This document shows positions 31,321 through 43,176 of a stretch of DNA of 64,000 nt, piece by piece. The DNA comes from Labia minor (Eukaryota > Arthropoda > Insecta > Dermaptera > Spongiphoridae): the NCBI GenBank assembly GCA_963082975.1, contig OY720347.1:48918655-48982654 (forward strand), written 5' to 3'. The notes under the pieces are model-generated. The model had not been told where the DNA came from and did no database searches. It worked only from the letters and a program-made list of their open reading frames with translations. The position numbers and the translations under genes were made by a program. Positions within the stretch are counted from its first letter, which is position 1, and each line of letters begins with the position of its first letter.

Positions 31321-31902
31321 TTAAAGTTGTATTTATGAAAATAATTAAGAATTTTGATATACTGAAACAAGGACATTTGTAAATTCATTGCAATATATAA
31401 TTTATGAAATTAGAAACAATCTATGTACTTACATTCATAATAAAATGTATAATTATTTCTCGAATAAATAAATAAATCAATCAATAATAATTAATAAATA
31501 TATAAATTGAAATATTTTTTTGCATTTAACTTAAACCATATAATTTAAATAATTAAATACTAATTAGTAAATAAAGAATTTTTTTGATATTTAAAGTATT
31601 TGTGTGTGGGAGATCTTTAAATGCTCAGGTAAATAGCAACTCATTAAGAGATGGTTGTGTTACTGTCTAGGTAATATATGATTATTAAAGATGAAATCTC
31701 ATCTACAAAAATTTAAGTTGTTTGTAATAATGTAGATATAGGGTTCGCTAATAAAGATTAAAAAGAAGATAGTCAAGATTAATATTTGTAATAAAATTTT
31801 CATTTAATTAAATCAGATTAGAACTATGTATTAAATTTCATAAATATTAAAATGATAAAATTTATGATGGTTGTTTATTTTTCGGTTCATTGTTTTTTAC
31901 CG
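31321..31902. other. AT-rich stretch without a gene
   Basis: Nothing supported on either strand. Confidence 0.5.
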
Positions 31903-31945
31903 ACCGACGATAGTAAGGGAGGTATTGTTTTCACACCAAATGATT
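31903..31945 (-). repeat. Family C 3' end
   Basis: The reverse complement ends ACTATCGTCGGTCGGTAAAAA after GTGTGAAAACAATACCTCCC, as at 5338-5378. Only the terminal about 43 bp are present. Similar short ends lie at 39903-39937 and 49669-49692. Confidence 0.6.
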
Positions 31946-31994
31946 TGTGATCAGTTAAACTGTGTCAAAGACTGTTAATCTAATAAAAAGAATA

Positions 31995-32891
31995 CCAGAT
32001 ATAGAAGAATGAAACAGGTATTTTTTTGTAAAAATTGCACGTCTGTTATTCGAAAATAATAAAAAATATTTTATATTTTAAATAGTCTCTATTGGAATAC
32101 ATTTTTCCCACCTCTTGGGCAGGTTATGAATGCCACGCCAAAAAACAATTCTTCCTTTGAAACGAACCAGTTGTCGAACCATTTTCGTACATTTGCATTC
32201 GAATCGAAGTGTTGTTCGGCGAGTGCATGTCCCAATGATGCGAATAGATGTTAATCAGACGGAGCAAAGTCTGGAGAATTAGCTGCGTGCGCTATAACTT
32301 CCCAATTGAACGCCTCGATAGTATCCGTGACCCGTTTTGCTGTGTGTGAGGAGGCATTATCATGAAGCAATATGACTTTATGTTGCCTTTTTGCATATTC
32401 CGGTCGGTTTTCACGTATTGTTCGATTCAAATCAATCATTTGTTGTTGGTACCGATCAGTGCTAACGGTTTCGCCAGGTTTTAGTAGCTCATAATATAAT
32501 ATACACTTTTTCGGTGGTTTCCCAAGTTCCTGTTTCTCACGAAAAAATCATCACTTTTAAATTTTTTAAACCACTCAAAGCATTGAGTTTTGCCCAGAGC
32601 ATGTTCACCGTATTCTTCGAAAAGCATTCTATTGCGATTCTACAGCAGTTTACTTCAAATGATAGCAGAAAACCAATGCTGATTGCAAATCATAGTTCGT
32701 AGGCACAAAACTCGATATGTTTGAGGTTATAGAAAAATATACCGGTGTATGAAACTTAGTTTATTGTGTGTTGACAAACTTCGCCAGCTGTTAAAGAGAG
32801 AAGATGGCGCTACAGAAGCGGTCTTACGGTCTTTAAACTGATAGCCAGCACCATCTATAGGGAAATTCCGGTTTCATAATTCTACATCTGG
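31995..32891 (-). mobile_element. Degraded Tc1/mariner element (mariner family)
   Basis: Inverted ends begin CCAGATATAGAAGAATGAAAC on one side and CCAGATGTAGAATTATGAAAC on the other, with TA at both boundaries (31993-31994 and 32892-32893). At 897 bp it is shorter than the usual 1.2-1.3 kb, so part of the transposase gene has been lost. Confidence 0.85.
32106..32516 (-). pseudogene. Mariner transposase fragment
   Basis: The C-terminal half of a DD34D transposase. The stretch YYELLKPGETVSTDRY leads into the second catalytic Asp motif LLHDNASSHTA and the third at SPDFAPSD. Right after that motif the tyrosine codon usually found is replaced by TAA. The frame then continues with HLFASLGHALAEQHF and a W-rich tail. 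The N-terminal DNA-binding domain and the first catalytic Asp are missing, so no activity is expected. Confidence 0.85.
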
Positions 32892-32994
32892 TAAACATAT
32901 ATATATATACTATACTATATATAAGTGATAAAAAGTAGAAACAAAAGTGTTTACAGAGTTTAGAGGGTTAGTCGAGGATAATTGAAACATCCAG

Positions 32995-33120
32995 TCCCCC
33001 TCTGTAGCACGCCAACAGGTTGTTTCAGGCCCGATTGATTCTTCGATGAGTGCGTTACTTCCACCAGTGGAAAACCTGAATACTCTACTTAATCTATTAG
33101 AATCAGGCAAGAGAAGCTAA
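32995..33120 (+). CDS. Putative C-terminal exon, unrecognised
   Basis: After an AG at 32993-32994 the plus strand stays open for 41 codons to TAA 33118-33120. The peptide ends with an amphipathic Leu-rich segment (LNTLLNLLESGKRS). The acceptor lacks a good pyrimidine tract. The minus strand is also open across the block (32910-33110), with Cys and Trp residues and a plausible acceptor at about 33079, so the coding strand is unsettled. The GC content is well above that of the flanks. Confidence 0.25.
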   Translation, partial: SPSVARQQVVSGPIDSSMSALLPPVENLNTLLNLLESGKRS

Positions 33121-34413
33121 TTTAATTTCGTTGTTATTAGATGCATTACTATATAAACTCCCGCTTTCGTTAATACATATTAACAATCTTGTGGAATTAA
33201 ACATCTTATATTTATATTAATTTTATATTCATTTTTTTGGAGGTATAATATAATGTGATATATAATCTTTGTTAATCTTGAAAGGATCCAAAAGTGGATA
33301 TACATAGAATTCTCTATAATTTAATGCAGACATTTATGATGGATGAGGGATCTTGAATGAATTATCTTTAATATTAGATTTATTGATTTTACATAAATAT
33401 AAATTTTGTATATTAAAATCAAGTAATAACAAATTTATCTTATCTTATCATTTTCTCAATGAAGACTAAATATGCAATGGGAAAGAAGTTATAAAATATG
33501 TGATTCTTAAGCTGTAGCAAGAAAAAATGCCGTTTTTTTAAAACTTACATTATAGAAAATACTTTTATATCTCTTCAATGAATGACGCAAAACTTATTTA
33601 TTTTATAATATTGTAATTTCAATTCTTTGTTTCGGGTGATACTTGTTAATTATATTTTGTCAAAAGTTACAAATGTAAAAGTTTCACAATATAATATACA
33701 AAAAATTCGATTGATAGATACGCGAAGCAGAGGGGTTGTATGATCAGTATGACGGATCCTCCCAACCTTTATTGTGATTTTCATAATCAGAAACTACTAC
33801 TTATTATATTTACTATTGAATCACAAAATAGCCTATTTGTGTTGTCGTTTAAGTAATAGTTATTATTTTTAAGATAATTTAAGTTGTATAGAAATATTCT
33901 CATTCATCTTATTGATTACTTAATAATTGTATACTTGAATATAATTAATTAAGAAATATTACTATAATATACCAATAGTTAAGTCAATGTTTCAATGAAA
34001 TAAATTGTTTAAACATGTTTTCGTGTCTAGTTCGAAATTAAATTGTTTGATATATTCTTTTTGGATTTTCCCATGATTATTCTTAAAATCAATAAATTAA
34101 ATAAAAAAATATATAATACCTAAATATTACTTATATTAAATTATATTTCTAAAAATCTGAATCTAATATCAAATATGAATATTTATATAATAATAAAAAA
34201 ATATCTTTTTATTGATCAGATTAAAATACTTATTTATAGAGTAATGTACACTATATAAACTTTTTAAATTAATATATTATTATAGTATATTACAGGTTAT
34301 AGAATACTCTATTTTACAATAGTTAAAATTTAAATAATTATACATATATTAATAATTATATGTATTTAATTCTCCAGCTGTTCAGAATCTACTCGTTCTG
34401 GTATCCTATCAAT
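33121..34413. other. AT-rich stretch without a gene
   Basis: No supported feature. The left target duplication of the next hAT (CTATCAAT) is at 34406-34413. Confidence 0.5.
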
Positions 34414-35468
34414 TACGGATGGCGAACCTTTTTCAATGTCCGTGCCACAAAATTATAAAAAATCTTTTTGAAGTAACTAACGTGCCACAAAATTGTCATT
34501 TTTTTCTCTACCACCTGTACCCCTTTTAGCTTAAATATATAATCGAATATTTTTGTATAACTTCTAACTATCCTGTATAAAAGTGTTATAATTTTAAATA
34601 TTAAACTTTATTCCAAAAAAATAAAATGATTATTAAAAAATTTGGAATTTATTTTTGGTAAAAATATATCTTTCCTAAAAATTGTTTTTTTATTTTTATT
34701 GTATGGAAATTCTTAAATTGATTTTAGTTTGTAGTTTTTAGTTGTAGATAATGACAAAAAAGCAAAATTTATATTGGATTATTTTCTTGTTTTGATAATG
34801 TTATGTTAAATTCTAGAAAAAAATTGTGATTCTGGCACTCCAACCGTCCTATGCGTAAAGTAAAGCTTGATATAAATTTTATAAAATTAATTTTTTTTTT
34901 TTAATAAATATTGATAAAATTTACAGCATATATTAAAATAAGAGCATATAAGAATATTTTGGTAATAGGTGTATTTCTCATCGCCCCAATCAATTTTGAG
35001 TTTATAACTTCACAATTTCCCAGACAAACAGAAATGACAGACATGAAAAATACAAAAGTCATATTTGGATTCCCCAGGTCATAAAGAGTAAAGATTTGCA
35101 AAAAATTTTAAATCCTGAACAATGCTATTTGTGCGGTAGCAACACGCAATGACATAATAGAAGTCCAAACGGTATAGACTGAGTCTATCTATCATGAATG
35201 TTTTTATACTCCGAGGGAATTCAAGCGATATTTTAGCTTAATAAAGTGTATAATTTGCCGGTTTAATCTCTCTCTACTAAGATAGATAAATAAATATTCA
35301 GTACTTCAAATTTCATAAATTTTAATTTTAATGTGATTTATTCATTTTTAATTTATTTCTATTGTAAAAAGTAATAATTATTAAAAAAATAATTTTGTCT
35401 TTATGCGTGTCATGAAATTTTTCAAACGTGCCACTTTTGGCACGCGTGCCATATGTTCGCCATCCCTG
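34414..35468. mobile_element. hAT element, 1.06 kb
   Basis: The right end read on the minus strand starts CAGGGATGGCGAAC, and the left end reads TACGGATGGCGAACC. Flanks are CTATCAAT and CTATAAAT (34406-34413 and 35469-35476), a 7/8 match. GTGCCAC motifs occur in both subterminal regions (34442, 34482 and 35428). No transposase is encoded. Confidence 0.75.
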
Positions 35469-35476
35469 CTATAAAT

Positions 35477-36154
35477 TATTAATAATTCTATCATAGTATT
35501 TTTAAGCACAATTCATAATAAAAAAATTTCAAATCTTATATATTAAAATTTTCTATAGAAAACAATCACATAATTTAATATATTGAAAATATATGTGTAC
35601 TGAACACCTTAATAGAATATATAAACTTAAAAATAAAATTTCATTTCTATTCTGTTATATTTCTAATATGTATGTTTTAGTAAATTCTATTAAATTTAAT
35701 GTTTAAATTTAAATTAAACTTTAGCTAGTAATGTATGAAAGAAGAAGAACTAGAATTTAAGAAACAATAAAATGTTGATAATTATTTTTTTATTATCTTA
35801 ATTAGTAAAATAATTCTTACAGCTAATATGCCAGAAAGGATCCTAGTAAACAATATCTTTATTCAAATTCTTGTTCAAATAATGTGATTTGGTTTGTATG
35901 AGGTATAAATAGTAATTAATTAATTTTAAGAATAAATCAAATAAATAATACATATTTAATAAATATAATGAATAGGAATTATAACATGAAGAATAGTATA
36001 AAAATTTATTTTTCTTTAAATATACAATACTTTAGAAAAAAATAAGGTGTTGGTGTAACTGTTTATTTATATTCATTCTTATGAGTGAAATATTAACTCT
36101 TGATTTTAGGAGTTACCCAATTTATATAATTATATGTATATATATATATATATG
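35477..36154. other. AT-rich stretch without a gene
   Basis: Only AT-rich sequence and a (TA)n run just before the LINE fragment. Confidence 0.5.
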
Positions 36155-36897
36155 AGCGGAGAATTTGGGCTTCTTATTAATAAAAGCAAGACCAAGGTGA
36201 TGATTGTTGACCGTGCCAATAATAACAGTCCGGAGGCCTTATATATCGCAGGATACGAGGTAGTGGATCGCTTCATCTATCTAGGGTCCATGATCACTAA
36301 CGGGGGTGGCTGTGATGGTGAGGTGATTCGCCGGATCCAGATGGGAAGGTCAGCGATGGTAAGGCTGAAAAGAATATGGCAATCCAGCAACCTGACCACG
36401 AACACAAAAAAATTAATTGTCACCACTCTGGTTTTTCCCATCATGCTCTACGCATCTGAGACCTGGACCCTGAAGCAGAACATCCGCAAAAAAATCGATG
36501 CATTCGAGCTGTGGTGTTGGAGAAGGATGCTGCGTATTCCGTGGACGGCGCACCGGACAAACATCTCCGTACTTAAGGAAGTCCGTGCAGGACAGCGCCT
36601 CTCCAGTGTAGTGCTGGGGCGGGTGATCAGCTACTTTGGCCACCTCACCCGCTCAGACTCCAGCATCGAGAGAATAGTGATTCAGGTGAGAGTTGAAGGC
36701 TCGAGGAGACGTGGCCGATCACCAGCCAGATGGACGGATCAAGTTCGGGATGGCTTGGGCACCAACCTTCAGTCGGCTGCAGCGAGCGCTCGTCATCGTT
36801 CTAGATGGTGAACCCTGACTCGCAAAGTACGGGCCGTTGGGGCCTGGAGTTATTAGGGCCACGACACTTCCGCTAGGAAGTTATCGACAACGAAGAA
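36155..36897 (+). pseudogene. 5'-truncated RTE-like non-LTR retrotransposon (reverse transcriptase C-terminus)
   Basis: The frame up to TGA at 36809-36811 encodes the end of a reverse transcriptase: NKSKTKVMIVDR, then FIYLGSMIT, FPIMLYASETWTLK and WCWRRMLRIPWTAHRTN. These are hallmarks of the thumb and C-terminal region of the RTE-type endonuclease-reverse transcriptases common in insects. The catalytic centre and endonuclease lie upstream in the intact element and are absent, as expected from 5' truncation on insertion. About 85 bp of 3' UTR ending in GAAGAAGAT follow. GC content is much higher than the surroundings, so the insertion is not very old. No stop breaks the remaining frame. Confidence 0.85.
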
Positions 36898-36918
36898 GAT
36901 ATTATATTAATATATACA

Positions 36919-37578
36919 GTGGCGCAACCAGAATTTGCTCCTGGGGGGGGGGGGGGGTTTGACTAGCCGCTCCACCTTCCTATGCCCCCCCCCCCCCGGG
37001 CTCACTCAAAAACAAATTTTCATTAAGATTTTTTTTTTATATTAAATATTTAAAAAAGTTTTGTAAATGAAACACTGATTTTACAAAATCTGGCAAATTT
37101 TGTATTTTATTTACTCGTATTCACAGTTTTAGAAAGAAAATATTTTTTTCCAGCTATAAGTAAACCATTTTAGCTTTCCTCATGAAATAAGGATAGCTTT
37201 TACGATGATCGGAAAATTTTTGCTCCGAGATTCTTCGAGATTTCCACTTTTCAGACGGTTCTGAATCCAAACTTGCAAAAAAAAATTTTGATCCGGCCGG
37301 CCGTTCGTTACCAAAATTAAGTCTAAACGAAATGAGATATTATCTTGGGATTTGATATTTAGATGTTTTTTTTTGGAATGATGGGCGGGGATTGGATTGT
37401 TTTTGGACAAGATGGGACCATAAGTAATGCTAGTTTAAAGAGGTGTCAAAACACATTTTATTGAATTTCTTTATAAATTCCGATTTTTATGAGAATTATC
37501 ATATCATATTAAATTTATAGGAAATCGCATTTACTAAAAGTTTCATTATATTCATTTTTACCTAAACTTAATAATAAA
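36919..37578 (-). mobile_element. Truncated copy of the TTGCGCCACTG MITE
   Basis: It starts (plus strand) CAGTGGCGCAACCAG and matches the reverse complement of 6049-6699, including the poly-G and poly-C runs and CCACTTTTCAGACGGTTCTG. It stops at about 37578, before the second terminus. Confidence 0.7.
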
Positions 37579-37772
37579 GGAGTTATTTATAATAAACTAC
37601 TTTAAGATGTCGAAAGCTTTTCGTCCGCCCGTAGTGGTAGGATAATTTGAAAAAATTAAACTTAAGAAAATTTAGAAAAAAAAAAGATTTTATGTGTGGG
37701 AACTGAAGCTCCCGAATCCCCCCCCCCCCTGCCTCTTCTCTGGCTACGTGAAAAAATGAAATTTGATTTTAA

Positions 37773-37885
37773 CCCATTGGTGACCAGATATCATGTAGAT
37801 AAATATAGAAAAAAATATTTTTGAAAGGGTTTTTGGTGTATAAAAATAAATGTTCCCATTTGGGAACGCTGGCTCTACAAATGGG
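37773..37885. mobile_element. 113-bp piggyBac-type MITE
   Basis: Ends CCCATTGGT and ACAAATGGG are inverted repeats with TTAA on both sides (37769-37772 and 37886-37889), the piggyBac target. There is no coding sequence. The centre contains TTCCCATTTGGGAA. Confidence 0.7.
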
Positions 37886-38135
37886 TTAATATATATAAAC
37901 AAATAAAAAAAATTAACCTTTTCAGTTGTGAAATCAACTATTTCTTTATTGTCTTCTTCGCTATTGCTATTAACACAATCTGTTGTTTCTGAAGGTCCAG
38001 CTTCACTATCTAATTCTTAAATGGAAAAGTATTTAAGAATTAATTCACTAATTTAAAAAAAAATTTTAAATCTTATCTTTCTTGTTTTTCTTATTTTGAA
38101 AAAAATCTGAAATTAGTCTTCGCTTCATAATCTTT

Positions 38136-38430
38136 ATGAAATTAGCAATTAATGTATGTAGCAATGTGGAAGGGGTTGAATTGGTGTCTAGGGTAAATGT
38201 TCTCGATAGAGCAACTTCTTGTTTGCGAATTTCAATAAAATGGTTTATTTACAAATGCCCTACCCGTTGTGGTGGAGAAGGGGGGAGACTTTCTCCTGGA
38301 CGTCACCAAAGGCCCTGTGGGGGTGAGGGCCTGCGTTTCCGCTATCCCTCTGTTAAATTTTACAACCAGGGATAAGGAAGTGGAGTGAGGAGCTCGAAAC
38401 ATCCCGTGACCTCGGTATCAATTTCCACAT
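38136..38430. other. GC-rich block of unknown origin
   Basis: About 300 bp are far richer in G and C than their flanks, with GGTGGAGAAGGGGGGAGAC and CCTGTGGGGGTGAGGGCC segments. The frame at 38136-38375 resembles nothing I know. It may be an element fragment. Confidence 0.3.
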
Positions 38431-38510
38431 GTATTAATAAAAAAAAACTTTTTTATTATACACTAAGTTATATTTTAAGAATTTTTTTTCTTTTCTATTT
38501 GAAAACATAA

Positions 38511-38662
38511 TATACAGCAATTATTTTTTTTTTCTCTCCTGGGGGTTTTAACCCCCAAAACCCCCCCTGGTTGCGCCACTGAATATACAGCAATCATTAT
38601 TTTTTTTCTCTCCTGGGGGGGTTTTAACCCCCAACCCCCCCCCCCCCCTGGTTGCGCCACTG
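38511..38662. repeat. Two tandem right ends of the TTGCGCCACTG MITE
   Basis: Two units of about 72 and 80 bp each begin TATACAGCAAT, hold CTCTCCTGGGGG...TTTTAACCCCC and end GGTTGCGCCACTGA (at 38582 and 38663). They differ in the length of the poly-C run. Confidence 0.7.
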
Positions 38663-38663
38663 A

Positions 38664-41520
38664 TATATAGGTAATATAATATATATACAGGTAATCCTTT
38701 CAGCAAAATTCGTTTCATAATTTAACTTATTTATATTATGAGAAGTTAATTCCCAGTTTTCACGTTTAATGGTGAGATTTGAGTCCCATTTTGACGCCAT
38801 TTTCAAGATAGTTAGAAGAAGACAATTTTGGGATTCTGAGTTTAGTCTAGCTAGCCAAGAGGAGAGAATTTTGAATTAATTGGATGGGTGAATTTTCACT
38901 TAGGTGAAGCTCCAAAATACCCTGGAGGTTTGGACAAGAAACAACACATTGAACTGAGGTCCGGCTCGTCCGAGCGACCCTGGGTAAAAATAGAACTAAC
39001 TTCTCATAATAATAAAAACTTTCACGGAAACCTAAACGAACATATATATATAGTAGAAGTAGATTTTGTAAACATTTCTTTTACTATAAATTATTGTTCT
39101 AGGAGTGGTTGATAAATATTCACACCCTTGGTGCAATCCTACATGGTTATTATAATTATAATTAAATATTAATAATTTAATATTTATATCTTCGTCAATT
39201 ATTTTATATAATTAATAAAATCAGAATCAGAATTTGTCGTGATTTATATATATATATATCGGAAACATAAAGCGATAAGCAGAAGCGAATGTTATTTGAC
39301 GGTAATTTGATAATCTAGTTAGTCACTCAACTTTAAATGTTTCATTGAAATTGCGTGAGGCACGCATGTATATACATATACTCAGTACCGTTTTTGAATC
39401 TCAGAATTATTTTTGTCGCATTGAATGAAAATTCAATATAAAATCGAAGTCAAAATTTCATAAAAAAATATAATTTATGTGAAGTATTTTTGGACCACAA
39501 TCTCCTTCTTTATCTAATTCCAGAATATTTTCTATCTTTATTATTTTTGTGTGGGTTTTGATAACAAAATTTATTTTTAAGTTTTATTTCAATTCTAAAT
39601 ATAAATAGGAATATTTTTAAATATATATATATATATATATATATGTAAATTATACCACTAATTTTATAATGATAAACAATCCAACTTAAAATAAACAATT
39701 CGTTTGGCTCATCTGTGACTGAGCCAGAGAACAAACAGTCAGGGAGATTTCATTCCGTACTTTTTAAATTATAAAATTAATTTTATTAAATATAGGCGAA
39801 AATTAAAATTATTTTTTATTCAGTTCAAAGTAAAAGTTATAAGATCACCCTATTTTTAAGATAAATGAACTTTTCTTTATCTATATAGTATAATATATTT
39901 TTTAAACAATACCTCCTTTACTATCGTCGGTGGGTAAAAATAAATCCCAAAAATTTTCTAAATAAATTTCGACCTACCAATTTTCAAAAATGTATATGTC
40001 AACACCATAATAGTAAAGAATAAGTAAGTCAACAAAATTTGTTATTTAAACGGTTGAAAAAACAAAGTCTAAAAATACCTATTAATTAAATGGTCGGAAG
40101 AATATAAGTTAGCACATTATTATTATTATATGATATATGTTATATTATATTGATTATGCTATATATGTAGTTATTAATATATTTCTTCAAATAATAAATA
40201 TTTAGATTTTTGTTTCCGATTCTTATACACATAAATAAATAATTTAATAATTATTTTTTTAATATAATAAGCATTGTATAAATATTTTCTTAATAAACAT
40301 ATTTAAGTATAGGTATATGAATTATATAATATTATATTCTACTAAATCTATGATATTTATTTTTATTTTTTCTATAGTTAAATTGAAAATCAAGTCTTTA
40401 AGAATATTTTCAATATTCTAAGAGTTTGTTCAGGTTTCTTGATAGAAATAAATTATAAAATCAAATTTTAATTAATTAATTTTTCATTTATTTAGATTTT
40501 AAATTTTATCATTGTTTATTTTTTTATATTTTATTAATTTCAAATGCTACACATTTTAATGATTATTATTATTTATTATAATAATGCTTTGCAGTTCCCA
40601 AGTCGTGTATTGCTATTATTTATTTCGCAAATTTTATAGTTATTGATTATTTAGTGTTTATTGGTGTTATTTATTGAAATTAATAAATTTTATTTAAGTG
40701 AGCAGCCTCTGGTACAATACAATCAGTCACAGTTTAGTTCAGTATAAACTCTTAGCTGTTTGACGAAGATTATACATCTTGAGGGGATCCCTGAGATGTT
40801 AAGAAGAATAAATAGAATTTAACAACATAATACATTAAGGACAAATTAGTGGTACTCATGGCTCTTACTGCTAATGTATCATTATAACATAAATAATAAT
40901 AATAATAGGTTTTGATAGAATTTTTCTTTATTAGATAAGGTGGTAGTTTTAAAACGTTCAAGATTGATAATATGGAATTAAAATAAAATATATAATAATC
41001 TAATACAAAATAAATTTCCACTATTCAAAATTTTTTTAATGAAAGGTTAATACTGAAATGATCAAATAGATATATCTTGCATTATAATGAATTAATAAAT
41101 AAATATTAAATATTCTTATTAAATGGTACTTGATTCTAAATCATTTGTCCTAGTCACATAAAACAGGTATTATTACAATTTATTTATCGAAAAACAAAAA
41201 CAAAACAATAAAAAATTATTTGATTTTTTTTAAATATGTAAAGTGATTTAAATGATATTGATTTGTAAAATAAAAAAATTGATCGTTGTGTTTAAATGAG
41301 GGCTTGGTGCAAAATTGGCAAACTCGTTTGTGAAAGTTTATTGATTTTACTAGAACTAAGCAGAAACAGCAGTTGTAAAGGTTTAGATTTACGTTTGCGA
41401 TCGTTGGATTCTAATTTCAAGGATCAGAAAGAGGGTCTCAACATGTTCACTATTCACTACTAATTTTCCACAAAAACTCGATCGATAGTACTACACGTGA
41501 CGTCATGGTGGATGTTTTAC
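38664..41520. other. Mostly AT-rich stretch; intron of the gene starting at 41692 if that exon is real
   Basis: The frame at 38888-39112 is less AT-rich, and an inverted repeat (TTATGAGAAGTTA near 38734 versus TAACTTCTCATAA near 38998) surrounds it, suggesting an old element. A family C 3' end lies at 39903-39937. No other exon is convincing. Confidence 0.45.
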
Positions 41521-41692
41521 CTGTGACATTAACCACAGCGTCAGGTACCATTGTTGGTGGTATATCATCGTTTGTCTCCTCATCCTCATAGTTGGGTGGC
41601 GCAACAACGTGGTTCTCGCTATTCGTATTATCTGGAGAGACATCTTGTAGAAACAATAAGATTAACATAAATAAATTCACGAGACGCGTCAT
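41521..41692 (-). CDS. First coding exon of a secreted or membrane protein (signal peptide)
   Basis: ATG at 41690-41692 starts a 57-codon exon that ends at a clean donor (CACAG|GTAAAA; 41514-41521). Residues 1 to about 18 (MTRLVNLFMLILLFLQ) form an N-terminal basic residue plus hydrophobic core typical of a signal peptide. The rest is an acidic, Asn/Pro-rich segment that ends in a VVNVT sequon, as often found just before a first immunoglobulin domain in insect cell-surface proteins. That last link is a guess. The next exon would be at lower coordinates, but none is evident down to 31 kb, so the intron is long or the exon is orphaned. The GC-rich segment just upstream supports a transcription start there. 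Confidence 0.5.
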
Positions 41693-42010
41693 CGCACATA
41701 TAAAAAGTCTTAATCACGATTCTCGCCCGTTGATGGTGACGAAAATGATGATGATGGTGATGGAGTAAGGAGAGGTGGGAGGGCGATGTCACCCAGGGTG
41801 GGGACTCATCAGCCCAGTTCGTTGTAGCCCATCGTGCAGGGGATGGCACCCTCTCGCGCCTACTGCTTTGGCTCTTGTGCGCGACGACAGTGAAGCACTG
41901 CCTGCCCGGGTCTCCCCAACCCCGCCAACCCTTTCCTCGCGCACCCCTTCTGCGCTCCTAACCCACTTACACACACAATTTCTTCAAATTGTTTCATTTC
42001 TCTCCCTCTA
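41693..42010 (-). promoter_or_regulatory. GC-rich 5' UTR/promoter region of the signal-peptide exon
   Basis: About 300 bp of CG-containing sequence (for example around 41835-41950) in an otherwise AT-rich region directly precede the ATG on the minus strand. Opposing frames at 41628-41849, 41775-42032 and 41789-41974 seem to be by-products of the composition. The start site cannot be placed. Confidence 0.4.
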
Positions 42011-42371
42011 TACGCATCACTTCACATTTTAAATTTGTTTAAAGTTAATGAGAATAAATTTTAATATTAGATTCACCAGGAATAAATAATAAATTTAAAA
42101 TTTATCCTTATTTCATATATTATAAAAATATTATATCAAATTTATTAAAATACTCCAATTATTATGATATAACATTATTTTCTAAAAAGTTTATTTCGAA
42201 ATTAAAACTATTTACAAAATAAACATTTAAATTTATAAATTCCTAAATACAGCTATTAAATATATATAAAATTAAGTAGAAAATAGTTTGCCTTCAGTTG
42301 AAGGGAGATATTTCCACAAAAAGTCTATTATTGAAGGTTGCATACCAGGCGTTTTCAAATTTATTCTAAAT

Positions 42372-43168
42372 CAGTGATTCTCAACCTTTTTTGTTTCCTC
42401 GGCACACTTTTAACGGTTTAAAAATTTGGCGGCACCAAAGAAAAAGACAAGAGTAAACCACTCGACTATCTCGCAATTTGAATTGGATTAAATAACATAA
42501 TATATTATATTTAAATTAAATTTAATTAATTATAAATTATAAATAATAAATATTAAACCAGCGCATGTTTGGCTTTTTATTGATGGCACCATGGCACATG
42601 TTGGCGCGTGAGATTTGCAGTATTAAAAAATTAATTCTGGTACTTTCAGCAATTCAATCAAGCTGAAATTCTATATATAGCAGTTTTATACAATTATTAA
42701 TAATGTGAAAAATTATCAAACATATATTTTTATCTTTACGGTCACTTTAGAGGAAAAAAAAATCAAAACGTTGTAGGTAATGACCCTCTTCCGGTTGAGC
42801 TACATTTCTCAAAAGTTGATAGAAAACTATGAATTTTGAATAATGTCCATGTACCAAATTTCATCATTCTAGCTCAAACCGTTTTTGCATAATCTTGTTT
42901 ACATACATACACACACACACACAGACATTTTTCTCAACCTTAGTGAAAATGATTCAGGAACCTTCAAAACGTATAAAAACATCAAAATCTCAACATCGAA
43001 AATTTTCGTGATCGCAATACTATCTCTTACGAGATAGTAAAAAGTGGTCCCAAAAACGGTTTACCTTTTTTTTAGAACCAAATTGAAAAAGTTCTGAAAA
43101 GTCAGAAATGTTTAAGAGCTTCATAATCTCGCGGCACACTTTTAAGGCACAGTGGTTAAGAATCACTG
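42372..43168. mobile_element. hAT element with perfect 8-bp TSD, holding a family A copy
   Basis: It starts CAGTGATTCTCAACC and ends GGTTAAGAATCACTG. TTCTAAAT flanks both sides (42364-42371 and 43169-43176). Both arms contain CGGCACACTTTTAA. The TTTAGAACCAAATTGAAAAA block places it with the copies at 1479 and 26405. A family A repeat interrupts its middle. Confidence 0.88.
42455..43041 (+). repeat. Family A repeat inside a hAT element
   Basis: It begins at CCACTCGACTATCTCGC (the first bases of the usual 5' end are missing) and ends at ACTATCTCTTACGAGATAGT plus AAAAA. The CATA/CA microsatellite lies at 42900-42923. Confidence 0.75.
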
Positions 43169-43176
43169 TTCTAAAT

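Noticed and set aside
36413-36643. Minus-strand frame across the RTE fragment
   Set aside because: Antisense shadow of the reverse transcriptase coding sequence.
41775-42032. Plus-strand 85-codon frame in the GC-rich block
   Set aside because: Pro/Ser/Thr-rich composition effect opposite the 5' region of a better supported minus-strand exon.
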